NCBI GenBank assembly: GCA_025062105.1
Contig: JANXAQ010000121.1
Span: 46,159-110,158, forward strand
Direction of reading: 5' to 3'
Length of the DNA stretch: 64,000 nt
From: Thermoguttaceae bacterium
Lineage (GTDB): Bacteria > Planctomycetota > Planctomycetia > Pirellulales > Thermoguttaceae
Under the pieces are notes generated by a model, which saw nothing but the letters and a program-made list of their open reading frames with translations, had not been told where the DNA came from and did not search any database. Each line of letters starts with the position of its first letter. Position 1 is the stretch's first letter. Shown here one piece after another: positions 8,022-18,100 of the stretch. Position numbers and translations under genes: made by a program.

Positions 8022-9914
8022 ATGGGCAATCCAACGGAGCGGCAACCTCAGGTACCCCAGGGAGTTCCCCCGGGCTTATCCCAAGGAGGGGCACCATCAG
8101 TCTCCTCTAAGGGAGCAGGCCAACCCCCTTTGCAAGCCGTGCCGGTGGCCCGAGCTATTCCTATAGGGAAAGTGGCAACCCCATCTAAAGGGGGAATGCC
8201 AATACCCCAAGCGATCCATATCGGCTCTTCCGAGGGAAGCGCTCCCCCCGGTCAGATTACATATCCTCAAGCCCAACCCATTGCCACCCCCTTGCCGCAA
8301 GGCCAACCGATTCCCTTCCAAATGCCACAGGCCCAGCCAATCCCAGTTGCCCAAGCTCTTCCAGGGGCAAGAGTTGCTACCAAACCTACCCTTGCAGAAA
8401 AGGTCCCAACAAAAGCAGCTCCGGGGCGGGCCCCAGGGGCCGGTGCTACTCAGCAACCTCAAGACCAACTTGAAGAGTCGGACCAAGAGATTCTGGAAGT
8501 GGCCCTCCGAAACGCTCCGAGTTGGCTGTTCAGTCTGGTGGTGCACATGGCTCTGATGATTCTATTGGCTCTTTGGCTTTTGCCGGTGCCTTCCAGAAAT
8601 ATTCTGTCGATTTTGGTTCCTCGGGAGATATGGGCCGAGAAGTTGGGCGAACAGTTGGAGTTTGACAGTCCGCTAGGGATGGAAAACGTACTGACCAAAG
8701 AAGAGCCGGTCCTCACCCCGGATAACCTCCCCGAGGTGGAGGATCCTTTTGCAGCTCCCAGCAAGTGGGACATGGTTTCTCCAGATGGCCGCATCGCCAG
8801 TAACGATGAAAAGGTGGATCATATTGGGCTAGCCTTGCATGGCCGACAAGAGGGCATGAAGAAAGCTCTGGTGGGCCTTTATGGTGGCAATCGGCTTACG
8901 GAAAAGGCAGTGGAGTTAGGATTGGCGTGGTTGGCTCGTCAGCAGCGCAAAGACGGTTCCTGGAGCCTCAAAGGTCCCTATCGGGACGGTGCCACCCAGG
9001 AGGACAACCCGGAGGCAGCCACGGGATTGGCCTTGTTGGCCTTTTTGGGCGATGGGCATACCCATGTGAAAGGGCGATACAGCAAAAATGTTCAGAATGG
9101 CATCAACTGGCTTCTAAAACAGCAAGACCAATCCGGCAACTTGTATCACGAAGGGGGCTTTAACCACCATTTCTACACGCAGGGCATTTGCACCATTGCT
9201 CTGTGCGAACTGTACGCGATGACCAAAGACGAGAAGTTTAAAGAGCCTGCCCAACGAGCTGTACAATACTGCTTGGCCTCTCAGTCGCCGGAGGGCGGTT
9301 GGCGCTATCAGCCGGGAGTGGATAGCGATGTGTCGGTTACTGGCTGGGTGGTCATGGCATTGCAAAGTGCCCGAATGGCTGGCATGGAAATACCGCCGGA
9401 CCATTTCCGTCGCGTCGAACGGTTCCTGGATCGTTCGGTGGCCTCGGACGGATTTCGCTACTGCTATCAAAAAGGTCATGCCCCTTCGTTAGCCATGACT
9501 GCCGAAGCCCTTCTGTGCCGACAATATCTCGGTTGGGCCAAAGACGAACCCCGTCTGATCGAAGCCTTAGAGTGGATCACTCAAAAAGAAAATCTGATCG
9601 ATTTTTCGCCCGGTAAGCGAAATGTCTATTATTGGTACTATGCTACTCAAGTCTGTCATCATATGGACCGGGATAGTAAGTACTGGAAAACTTGGAATGC
9701 GGTCATGCGGGAAGCCGTACCCAGAGCCCAAGTGAAAAAAGGGCCAGAAGCCGGCAGCTGGGACCCCGATTTTCAAGATCCCTATGAGCCGCACGGCGGC
9801 CGTCTCTATGTAACCTGCCTATGCATCTATATGCTAGAAGTCTATTACCGGCATCTGCCCATCTATGCTCCGGTCTATACGCTATTAGGGAAACCGAAAT
9901 ATCAATTGCCGTAA
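8022..9914 (+). CDS. Membrane-anchored prenyltransferase/squalene-oxidase-repeat protein
   Basis: A 630-aa protein starting at an ATG behind GAAGGAGGT. Residues 1-150 are Pro/Gln/Ala-rich low complexity with repeated 'QPIP' and 'AQPI' units. A single membrane segment follows (about 170-190, LVVHMALMILLALWLLPVP). From about residue 290 come alpha/alpha-barrel repeats of the prenyltransferase/squalene-oxidase superfamily (WLARQQRKDGSW, NWLLKQQDQSGN, CLASQSPEGGWRYQPG). Such domain architectures are common in planctomycetes as anchored, largely uncharacterised proteins. The DxDD catalytic motif of hopene cyclases is not apparent, although DSDVSVTGWVVMAL resembles the corresponding QW-repeat helix. 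A binding or scaffold role, rather than a cyclase, is an inference. It stands alone, without an operon. Confidence 0.85.
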   Translation: MGNPTERQPQVPQGVPPGLSQGGAPSVSSKGAGQPPLQAVPVARAIPIGKVATPSKGGMPIPQAIHIGSSEGSAPPGQITYPQAQPIATPLPQGQPIPFQMPQAQPIPVAQALPGARVATKPTLAEKVPTKAAPGRAPGAGATQQPQDQLEESDQEILEVALRNAPSWLFSLVVHMALMILLALWLLPVPSRNILSILVPREIWAEKLGEQLEFDSPLGMENVLTKEEPVLTPDNLPEVEDPFAAPSKWDMVSPDGRIASNDEKVDHIGLALHGRQEGMKKALVGLYGGNRLTEKAVELGLAWLARQQRKDGSWSLKGPYRDGATQEDNPEAATGLALLAFLGDGHTHVKGRYSKNVQNGINWLLKQQDQSGNLYHEGGFNHHFYTQGICTIALCELYAMTKDEKFKEPAQRAVQYCLASQSPEGGWRYQPGVDSDVSVTGWVVMALQSARMAGMEIPPDHFRRVERFLDRSVASDGFRYCYQKGHAPSLAMTAEALLCRQYLGWAKDEPRLIEALEWITQKENLIDFSPGKRNVYYWYYATQVCHHMDRDSKYWKTWNAVMREAVPRAQVKKGPEAGSWDPDFQDPYEPHGGRLYVTCLCIYMLEVYYRHLPIYAPVYTLLGKPKYQLP

Positions 9915-9942
9915 TTGGGCAGAAAGTGGTGTAGGCTTACTG

Positions 9943-10240
9943 GGGTGCGGCTGAAATTTTCTGGGTTAACTGGGCAACATAGGGAATATAGGCAAAACAG
10001 GCTTCGGCCCCCTGGAAACCATCTTTGCACAGCCCCTAGCCTATTATAAAAATACCCTTTTGCTCCCCTTTTTCCTTCCGAGACATAAGCACCTGAACTC
10101 CTTCGACTGACTCCTAGCCCCTACAGTACGGAGCCTATTGGCCTGTGGGGGAACTGCCAGGCAGGAAGGCTTCCATGGGGCAGGGAGCGATCTATCTTAA
10201 ACCACTCCCCTAAACGAACCACAAAAAATCAGCCGCATCC
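9943..10240 (-). repeat. Family EF inverted-repeat element (EF1), ~298 bp
   Basis: The left end GGGTGCGGCTGAAATTTT and the right end AAAAAATCAGCCGCATCC are inverted repeats. Relative to EF2-EF5 it is reversed: the TTGCCTAT-type block lies at the left and the TTTTGTGGT-type block at the right. Confidence 0.65.
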
Positions 10241-10399
10241 GCTTACTGGCCAGGCATTGACTGGGTTCCTCTTCAAGATTCTTTCCATGATGCGGAGCCT
10301 GGCCAGCTCCATGCTCTCGGATTACCTGTTCAGAAAGATGTGTAGCTCCCCATGGGGGACATCTGTAAGCAGAGCGCCGAGTAGTCGAGCGGTATGTTA

Positions 10400-10553
10400 G
10401 AGGCTGTCTGAAAAGGGGGTAGCCAGACTCCTTATTTCCACCAGACGGTAAGGCATAGGGTACCAAAATACTCAAATCTTGGGTTGTAGCCCTCCTGATG
10501 GGGGGAACAACTTGGCCGCCGAGTGAGCCAAAAACCTCTTTTCAGACACCCTC
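10400..10553 (+). repeat. Family D inverted-repeat element (D1)
   Basis: Ends GAGGCTGTCTGAAAAGG and CTTTTCAGACACCCTC. TTA lies immediately left. It is followed three to four bases later by a second D copy. Open frames here are repeat translations. Confidence 0.8.
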
Positions 10554-10557
10554 GAAG

Positions 10558-10714
10558 AAGTTCTCTGAAAAGGGGGATGTAGCCTAGCTGCCTTTTCCAA
10601 AGGCCGGTGAAGGTTCTGGGTAGCCAAGGTGTCCAAATCTTGGCTTGTAGCTTTTGCTGATGGTGGAAACAACTTGGCAGCCCAGCGAGCCAAACGTGCT
10701 TTTCAGACAGTCTC
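10558..10714 (+). repeat. Family D inverted-repeat element (D2)
   Basis: Ends TTCTCTGAAAAGGGGG and CTTTTCAGACAGTCTC, with TTA immediately right. The internal sequence GGCCGGTGAAGGTTCTGGGT matches D3, D4 and D5. It ends 26 bp from the stop codon of the amidotransferase-like gene. Confidence 0.8.
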
Positions 10715-10739
10715 TTATTCCTGCGGCAGCTTACCGGCC

Positions 10740-11489
10740 TTAAGCCACCATCCGCATTTCCTCGGCTTTAAACCGAAGTACGCCCTCAACAAACTCTTCA
10801 AAGATCCGGAAGTCCAGAGCGGTGGCCGAGGGGGCCTCTGGATGGAATTGGGTCCCAATGGCAAACCAATCCGATCGGGTGCTTTCGATGGCTTCTATTA
10901 CACCGTCCGGAGACCGAGCGGTTACTGCAAACCCAGGGGCTACCTCATCAATGGCCATATGATGCATACTGTTGACACGAATTTCCCCCTCGCCATAGAC
11001 TCGGTCCATTAGAGAGCCACGGACTACCACTAAGGCATGACGATGGAATGGATCGGTCGGATCATAATGAGGCAGAGCTCTGGGAAGATCCTCAGGGATG
11101 TGCAAAAATAGATTCCCGCCCATGACGACGTTCAGCAATTGCATACCCACGCCAATGCCATACACAGGCATCCGGCGGGCGGCTACCATTTTCATCAACA
11201 AGCGGTCGAACTCTTCACGGCGGCGCTCCATAGGTCGAACGCTGGGATGCAGCATCCATCCATCCCGACGAGGATCCAAATCGGCCCCCCCGATAAAGAC
11301 CATCCCATCCAGCAGGTCTAACACTCGGGCCATATCGTTGCGATCCCCAAGCGGCGGCAGGATGATCGGTACCGCTCCTGCCTTGATCAGACAGTCATAG
11401 TAGCCGGCAGATAGGTAGCTGTAGGCTGCCGATGGCTGTTTGGCGGCACGATACTCGGCATTCAACCCGATCAGCGGTTTTACGGCCAT
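10740..11489 (-). CDS. Class I glutamine amidotransferase-like (PuuD/peptidase C26) protein lacking the catalytic Cys
   Basis: A 249-aa product that matches the gamma-glutamyl-GABA hydrolase (PuuD) family along its length. Visible features are IGLNAEYR, the oxyanion region MVFIGGADLDPR, the nucleophile elbow and the C-terminal FHPE His-Glu pair (IGTQFHPEAP). In PuuD the elbow reads G-I-C-x-G-M-Q. Here it reads YGIGVGMQLLN, so the nucleophilic Cys is replaced by Gly (codon GGC). Hydrolase activity by the normal mechanism is therefore unlikely, and a binding or repurposed role is an inference. The ATG at 11489 has a strong AAGGAGG site seven bases upstream, and the frame is intact, arguing for a maintained gene rather than decay. 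No functional neighbour is adjacent. Confidence 0.85.
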   Translation of the reverse strand: MAVKPLIGLNAEYRAAKQPSAAYSYLSAGYYDCLIKAGAVPIILPPLGDRNDMARVLDLLDGMVFIGGADLDPRRDGWMLHPSVRPMERRREEFDRLLMKMVAARRMPVYGIGVGMQLLNVVMGGNLFLHIPEDLPRALPHYDPTDPFHRHALVVVRGSLMDRVYGEGEIRVNSMHHMAIDEVAPGFAVTARSPDGVIEAIESTRSDWFAIGTQFHPEAPSATALDFRIFEEFVEGVLRFKAEEMRMVA

Positions 11490-12331
11490 GCACTGTCCTC
11501 CTTAACTACTGGCAGAAAAACGAAAACCCAGGACCGAATTGAAAAGCCTTTCCCGGCATCCATTCCCGATGTAGCCGACTAGCAGGTGGCAGAGCGCCGC
11601 AGAGCCTAGGAAATCTCAGAATGCCCAATAGCTAGCGAATCCTTCCGAGGCCCAGTAGGCTGGCGCCTCCTTACCAGCCTGTGTCTGGGAACTGATTCCG
11701 GTTCGGCCAGATTGCCCTCCTTGCACACCAGTTGTTGAAGAATAGCGTTGGTTCTGTCCGGGAAACCAACTGCCTTTGAGAAACCGGAAACGGCCAAAGT
11801 GTACCTAGACAGCAGAGAGTTGAAAAGAGTTACTCAGTATTTTGTATGCTAGCATTGCTAGCAGCTCAGGATAATGATGTATTAAAATGAATATAGTATT
11901 CGAAAGATTATTTTGGGCAGCCTTTTGGCATTGGCCCGGCAATGAGCTCCTTTGTCTTGCCGGCATCTTGAGGCTAACTGCGGAGTCCAGAGAAATAATG
12001 GAAATCTGGCATAACTAGAGAAAATAGCCAATCTCCCATCAGATTGCCCGCAATATCCCAGGCTATTGGCAACACTTCCGCCCCCCTCCTAAGCGCCCAT
12101 CTCCAATGACCAGTGACGCGATCCAGACACCTCAGCCGAACAAAGCTCGCCGGGTCAGTGAAACAAAAAGCCCGACTTGTTTACCTCCTTCCGGCGCAGC
12201 CTAACCCCTTTTCTTGTAGCGGCAGAAAACAGGAAAAAAACATAGACCATCGATTTGGCTGAAGTGTATAGCCGATGCCAAACTCGTTTCCCCTGGCCAA
12301 GCTGCTCAGCCAGCCGGAGAAAAACTCTCCG
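11490..12331. other. Intergenic region without recognised features
   Basis: About 840 bp. A GCTAGCATTGCTAGC core typical of family B occurs near 11848-11862, but its ends are not clear. No gene or RNA is recognised. Confidence 0.45.
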
Positions 12332-12611
12332 GGAACCTCTGGTAATTCGGAACATGCAGTGAAACTAATGAACATTTGATTCTTAAGCCCTTTCGTTCTC
12401 CTAGTCGAAACATCTACTATCCATTGGCTGCTAGCAATGCTAGCACTCAATAGATAGTAGCAGTCCAGGTAGGCCAACGAAACGGCTGGAAATCAAAAGT
12501 TCACATAGTTCATCATATGTTCAGAATCTTTAGAGGTTTCTCTATTGGGCCACTCCTGGCGGCAAACAAAATGATATCAAAAATACCTCTCTCGAATTAT
12601 GCAGAGGTTTC
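12332..12611 (+). repeat. Rearranged family B element with duplicated left half
   Basis: 12332-12442 is a B left half ending in GCTAGCAATGCTAGCA. 12443-12540 is the inverted copy of that left half, ending in TTAGAGGTTTC, and 12541-12611 is a B right half. The first 209 bp therefore form a long imperfect hairpin. A further B-core fragment follows at 12615-12655. Confidence 0.65.
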
Positions 12612-12915
12612 AACAATATGTAGAATGCTAGCAGTGCTAGCAACCCTATCTATCAGGTCAAGGGGGCTTATGCCCAAACCAATGCGGAGCTGCAAATCTC
12701 GACGTTTGGCATTTTTGGCTTTTTGTCGAAAGAAGAAAGCCCTAACTGGTTGGAATTACTGGAGTTAGAGAATGCTGTGAGCAAAGGGGGGCGCTGTAAC
12801 TGCTGAGCAAAAAAGAAGTTAGGAAATTAAGCAAAAGTCCAGAGAAGTGCCCGCTACCGAAACAGTAACCCATATATTCTGTGGCAGGTTCTCTTCTGGA
12901 AAGGGGCTGGAACAG

Positions 12916-13938
12916 CTACTTCGGCAGCGTGCGAAGCGGAAACCCAACCGAAGCGAGCCGACGTTGATATTTACGGTCAAATTGTTCATGCAGTGGTGGG
13001 CTGAAAGCCTGCTGTCCTTCGCCCGGCTGACCTTTGCGTAAGAAGCGGCCCGGTACGATTCCCTGATCCACTAAAAGCTCAAAGGCATAATCGAACTTCT
13101 CTTCATGCTGTTTCATAAACTCGAAGCTGGACCGCCGTACAATTTCTGGTATCCGCTCCTCTGGGATTTGAAGCCCACAAAACTGAATGATCTGCCGGAT
13201 CGCCCCTTCTAGGTCCTGAACCATGTCTTCGTAGAAAAGAAACAAGAACCGAGGATCATTTCGCCGCTTCCAATAGCCGCGAACATGGTAGAACCAAGAC
13301 CCCCAAGCCACCCAGCCACGCATAAAAAGCCGGAAAAACTGCTCAAAACTGCCCCGGTACCGAAAATGGGACCGATAAAATTGATAGAACGACCAGGCCA
13401 CGTCCTTGCCATTGCGGGCAACGTAAATATACCGGCATCGACGTTTCGGTAGCCAAATATATGGTAGATGAGTTTTGAATACCCTTGGTGAAGGTAATTT
13501 TTCGAGGTTCCGTTTGCTAATCGCTGAGCGTTCAAACCAGGGGCATTTCTCCGCAATATGGGCAAAATCCATACTGCCATCTGTGGTCAATTGATAAAGG
13601 ATCATCTGAAGCCAGGTAGTTCCGGACCGGGGATAGGAGACGATAAAAATATCGTCCGGCCTGGCCGTGTAATCCAAATACATTAGCCGAACGTAATCGA
13701 TCGCCACATGGATGCCAAAGCAAATCCATTGCAAAATCCGAAACAGCCAACTCAGGATCCAAAGAAATCGAGACACCGGCCAACGGATCGGCCAAAGCAG
13801 CCGCCACAAAAAGGCCTTTATCCGTAGCCCCACAGTCTCGGGCGGCGGCGAAAGTTTTACCGTCATCCGGCCATCACCGTCCAACGGAACCGTGACGTTA
13901 TGAGCGGTTGAGTCCATAGGAAAGCGTGCTTGAGTCAT
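12916..13938 (-). CDS. PAPS-dependent sulfotransferase domain protein
   Basis: Likely transfers sulfate from PAPS to an unknown hydroxyl or amine acceptor. The protein is 340 aa. Residues about 30-80 are aromatic and hydrophobic (WRLLWPIRWPVSRFLWILSW) and may associate with membrane. The 5'-phosphosulfate loop is YPRSGTTWL (near 100), and the 3'-phosphate site is YVARNGKDVAWSFYQFYRSH. A C-terminal RKGQPGEG matches the RKGxxGDW PAPS-binding motif, with the final residues altered. A conserved KTHLPY supplies the segment before the 3' site. The ATG at 13938 lacks a strong ribosome site, so the start is moderately certain. It is flanked by repeats on both sides and the acceptor cannot be predicted. 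Confidence 0.88.
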   Translation of the reverse strand: MTQARFPMDSTAHNVTVPLDGDGRMTVKLSPPPETVGLRIKAFLWRLLWPIRWPVSRFLWILSWLFRILQWICFGIHVAIDYVRLMYLDYTARPDDIFIVSYPRSGTTWLQMILYQLTTDGSMDFAHIAEKCPWFERSAISKRNLEKLPSPRVFKTHLPYIWLPKRRCRYIYVARNGKDVAWSFYQFYRSHFRYRGSFEQFFRLFMRGWVAWGSWFYHVRGYWKRRNDPRFLFLFYEDMVQDLEGAIRQIIQFCGLQIPEERIPEIVRRSSFEFMKQHEEKFDYAFELLVDQGIVPGRFLRKGQPGEGQQAFSPPLHEQFDRKYQRRLASVGFPLRTLPK

Positions 13939-14026
13939 CTTTCAATAACATTAAGCTCGATTTTGCCATTGGTAAGATTTCGGTCAAATAAGGTGGATTT
14001 ATTTTTTCCCTCTCTCGGTCCTCTGA

Positions 14027-14183
14027 GAGGCTGTCTGAAAAACAGAGCATTTTGGGCTTAGAAGGCAGAGAAAGTCCTTTGCTCCGGATGTCAATTTCCA
14101 CATTTTTATGGGGTTTAGTGCAAGGGCTGTTCCCCGGGCGATCTCCTGGCAAACCAATGCATTTCTTATTTTCAGACAGCCTC
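14027..14183 (+). repeat. Family D-type element, second subfamily (D6)
   Basis: Ends GAGGCTGTCTGAAAAACAG and TTTTCAGACAGCCTC are perfect over the last 15 bases. It is flanked on both sides by TGA, a clean 3-bp duplication. The interior matches the reverse complement of D7 (34430-34586), not D1-D5. Confidence 0.85.
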
Positions 14184-14316
14184 TGAGATTTAGGTCAAAG
14201 GGAGATGAGAGGGGCAGACGGCCTTTTTCCCTGCAGAAGGCATTCCTTTGGCTGGGACGGCAATTCCCCACAGGGGGCACGCTGTGATAGGTTTCAACTT
14301 TTCCGAACAGGTGAGC

Positions 14317-14690
14317 TAAAGCACCTTTAGGACCTCTGCATAATTTAAGGGGGATGTTTGGAGACCATTTTGGCTTCCCCTCCCTCTCACACCACATATA
14401 CGGTTGCCAGCATTGCTAGGACCCGATAGATAGTAGCTATCCAGGTAGAACAACGGAACGGCTATAGCATTAAGTTCACTATATGCTTAGAATTTTGCAG
14501 AGGTTCCTTTACAAAATCCTGCACACATAGTGAACTTCATGAACGTTTCATTCGATGGGCTTTGACACCCTTCATCCCACCACCTAGTCCATATAGGGTT
14601 ACTAGTAGGACTAGTCCCCTAGATATTAGGTAGAGACCATAAGGATCCAAATGATATAAAAATATATCTCCTGAACGATCCAGAGCTTCT
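14317..14690 (+). repeat. Family B element (B5) interrupted by another B (B4)
   Basis: The B5 left end (14317-14329) is separated from the rest (about 14512-14690) by B4. Removing B4 and one TTTA restores a recognisable B left end running into CAAAATCCTGCACACATAGTG-type sequence. Confidence 0.65.
14330..14507 (-). repeat. Family B element (B4), nested
   Basis: Reverse orientation, with ends GGACCTCTGCATAATTT and AATTTTGCAGAGGTTCC. TTTA directly flanks both sides. It is inserted in the left end of B5. Confidence 0.75.
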
Positions 14691-14700
14691 CAAATAAAAT

Positions 14701-14889
14701 GGAGGGCCTTTAATACTGACCCTTTAGTAACTTTATGAATTTTCAATTCGGTAGGCTTTAGCTGCTCCTATCCAAACACCTACGGTATATAGGGTGCTAG
14801 CAGTGATAGCAACTCTACATATTGGGTCAGACGCGGGGGAACCCAAATGGTATTAAAAATATCTTTCTCTAATGATCCAAAGGTGCCTG
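14701..14889 (+). repeat. Degenerate family B element (B6)
   Basis: It keeps the B order: CTTTATGAATTTTCAATTCGG, GGTGCTAGCAGTGATAGC and AAATGGTATTAAAAATATC. The ends are worn (GGAGGGCC and AGGTGCC). Confidence 0.6.
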
Positions 14890-15143
14890 GACAATATAGA
14901 CAATATGCATAAAAATCAATTCTGAACCACATTTTCCTAGGTTTGCTTGGGCTTCATAATCCGTCGCTTCATCGATTTCGGTGCTCCGTTAAAGTGCCCT
15001 TTGGGGGCAGGAGTATATTTATAATCTCCATAATCTCCTGTTGCCGACCCACAGGGGAATCATAACGAGCCCTGAGAAGGGAAAGGACGATTCGTCAATC
15101 GGCTGAGATGGTAGAAGTTTGGTTTGGTTGCTCATTGAAACGG

Positions 15144-18100
15144 TTATATTCCGAGCAGACAGGCCTGGAGTTTTTCCGCCAAGACCCGTACATAAGGTTC
15201 TCGAATGAGGTCCAGATGACGGCCGGGGATTCGGTGTACTTCTACGCCACCTGCCGCATACGGAGACCAACCTAAGTAGGGGTCCTGGGCTACGTCGATT
15301 CCGGCAGGCTGCTCCTGGCTGGCAAACAGAGTGATTTTACCTGGATATCGGCTGGGACGATATTCCCACATCGCTTTCAGGTTGGCTTTGAAGACATTGA
15401 AGACATGCCCGGCCATTTCAGGTGAAAACTGCGGCAGGACAATACCGGCTTTTAATGCCCGGCGAGAGAAATATTCGAAATGTTCTTGGGGACTCATTTG
15501 GCGAAGTTGTTCCAAGCTGATCTGGTCATCGCCGGGAAACAGAGCCATGATGATCGGCAAAAAATCTTCTTCTGTGGGATCCCGATCGGGTGGCAAGGCT
15601 CCAGAATCGAATAGGGCCAGCAGTTGCACCTGCTGGCCTTCCTGGACCAATTGGCAGGCCATAGCAAAGGCCAAATTCCCGCCCAACGACCAACCGCCCA
15701 ATAGATACGGCCCTACCGGCTGCACAGAGCGGATGGCAGCCAAATAGTGAGTTACCATCTCAGCGACTGTCTCATGTGGGGGCCGGATCCCATCCAGCCC
15801 AACCGCTTGCAGCCCGTAGATGGGGCGATCCGTTCCTAGGTACTGCACTAAGGCCTGATAGCAGAACACAGTGCCACCAGCAGGATGCACCAGGAAAAGC
15901 GGTCTTTTTTCCCCTTTCGGTTGGAGAGGCACTAAGGAAGATTCCGGCGGACAAGCCTCCGGTACCTGGAGGAGGCCGGCTAGATGCTCGACCGTAGCCT
16001 GCTGAAATAGGGCGATCATGGGGATCCGTCGGCCGGTCCGACGTTCGAGCTCAGCGATCATACGCACGGCCAACATGGAATGACCCCCCAGTTCAAAGAA
16101 ATTATCCCGGCGACCAATCGGACTCACCCCGAGCAGTTGTTCCCAGACTTCAGCCACTAGGAGTTCCTCAGGCGTTTGCGGCGGTTGATATGCTTGGCTC
16201 CAGCCAGTGGATCCAATGTTCATGTATTCTTGAAGCAAGCGCCGGTCCAGTTTCCCATGGCTGCTCCGAGGAATCGACGGAACCACCACCAGCCGAGAAG
16301 GAATCATATATTCAGGCAGCCGTTCTTCTAGGTATTGACGAAGCTGGTGAACCATCTGCCGGACGGCTACCGTTTGTAATGGATGGCTGGCATACTTGGC
16401 AAAACTTTCCTGGCTGGGCAACTCCGCTTTGTTAGAAGCAGACTGTTCCGGCATCGGCTCCTGGAGGCAAGGGGGCAGTTTTTCCGCTACTGGCCCCAGT
16501 CTGTCAGAACAAGACTGTTCCGAGGCCGACGGGATATGGAGTGGCGTGGTGGTAGCCGCTGCTTGGTCCCAAGCAGACAAGCCCCCTGCCGGGGCAAACC
16601 GTCGGGTTTTTCGCCAGGCCCGGCGAGCCACACGTTGTGCTCTTCGGTGTCGGCGCATGGGGTTCGAATAGGCTAACTTATGACCAGATGGCCAAATGAC
16701 CACATCCATTAACCCCCGCGCATCCCAACCGTCTGCATCCCCGATCGTTTTTTGCATTTCTAAGGAAGACTGAACTTTCCGTTCACCGGGCCGATGCCAA
16801 TAGACCTCCACCTGACAGCGAAACTGGTCGCCTAATGCCCAAAACATTTCTGGATCCACACCAGCAGAAAGGCTCCGAGCGGGTTCTTTGGCAGGGGGTA
16901 TCGGCCGGGCCGAAGGTTCGGATTCATTGGCCGAATCGGAAGGATTGGTCGTCGGCCGGGTTAGAGGCCCACCAGCAGCGGCCACCCGCAGATCGGCCAC
17001 CGTGCTCAAACCCGCTGGCCGATCCAAAAGCCTCTCTAATCGAAGGTCCTCTTGCAACCTGGCATTCGGTACACCCCGAATCACTAATCCCTGTTGAGCC
17101 GCCTGGGGAACCCAGTCCGAGCGTCGGGGATCGTACCGGTCCGGGTCCCAGTCCACCTGCCTTTCAGGCAAAGGCGGGGGCTGCCGATCCAGCCATAAGA
17201 CCACATCATACCGATATTGGGCTACCTCGTTCTGCAGGCTGCCTCGTTTGCAAAGGATTTCCACCCCTGCCAATCGGGGCAATCGGCCAACCAATTGACG
17301 GAACAATTCCGGATCCAGCCAAAGTTCTGGGTCCCGTTGTATCCGGGCTTCCACGCGGCGTCGAAGTTGCTGGAGGCTGCAGTTAGGATCGGCTAATAAA
17401 CACTCTATCCCTACCGCCTGCGTCCGCTGGAGCCCCAAATGCCGGACGTCGGTCAGCACAATCTGCCCTTCCGGCACCACATAGCCGACTACCTTTTCCA
17501 ACGCCCGAACGAAAGCCTCCAAGCTGGGAAAATATTGGACCATCGAAGTAAAGACAACCAGATCAAATTGTTCTGGCAAGCGGCGGTGGCGATGGCAGGC
17601 TCTAGCACCCGCAGACCTGTCCAGATCAGAGTAAGTGGGGACCGCAACCGGGTTAGGCTTAGCTTGAGTCTGCAGGTTCGGAGAAACCGATGGGTATGGA
17701 GCTTGGAATTCGTCGCGAAAGTCGGGGTGTATAGAGGAGGGTGTTTGGCCCGCCTGGAGGTTTTCCGACGCCGCACCAGGAGGTCCATGCAAATGGGGAT
17801 GGGAAGGAGGATTTTTCGGCTGGCAGTGGGCTTCCGTCTGGGGGCCTGGGGGGAGGTTGTCCGGCCAGGGTTCGGTGCCTGGGTCGGCAAAGGGGCCTAG
17901 GATACCTGGATACAAATGTACCTTTCGCCGAAGCCAAGGCCGGTTTGCCACTAGCTCCGAGAGCCATCGGACTGCTTCGCCGGAAAGTTCAGTGGCTAGA
18001 TAGGTTCGGCAATGGGGAGCCAGCCGCCACAACAACCACCCCGCCTTGCACCCAATCTCCCAAACCCGGCGCGGCCGAAATCGCAGAATCCGCTCAGCCA

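Noticed and set aside
10197..10693. Two open frames on the minus strand
   Set aside because: They read through family-D elements D1 and D2 and have no ribosome site or homology.
17489..17900. Frames of 130-150 codons on both strands inside the NRPS (also 16835-17386, 19679-20098)
   Set aside because: They are shadows of the NRPS reading frame in a GC-rich gene; none has a motif.
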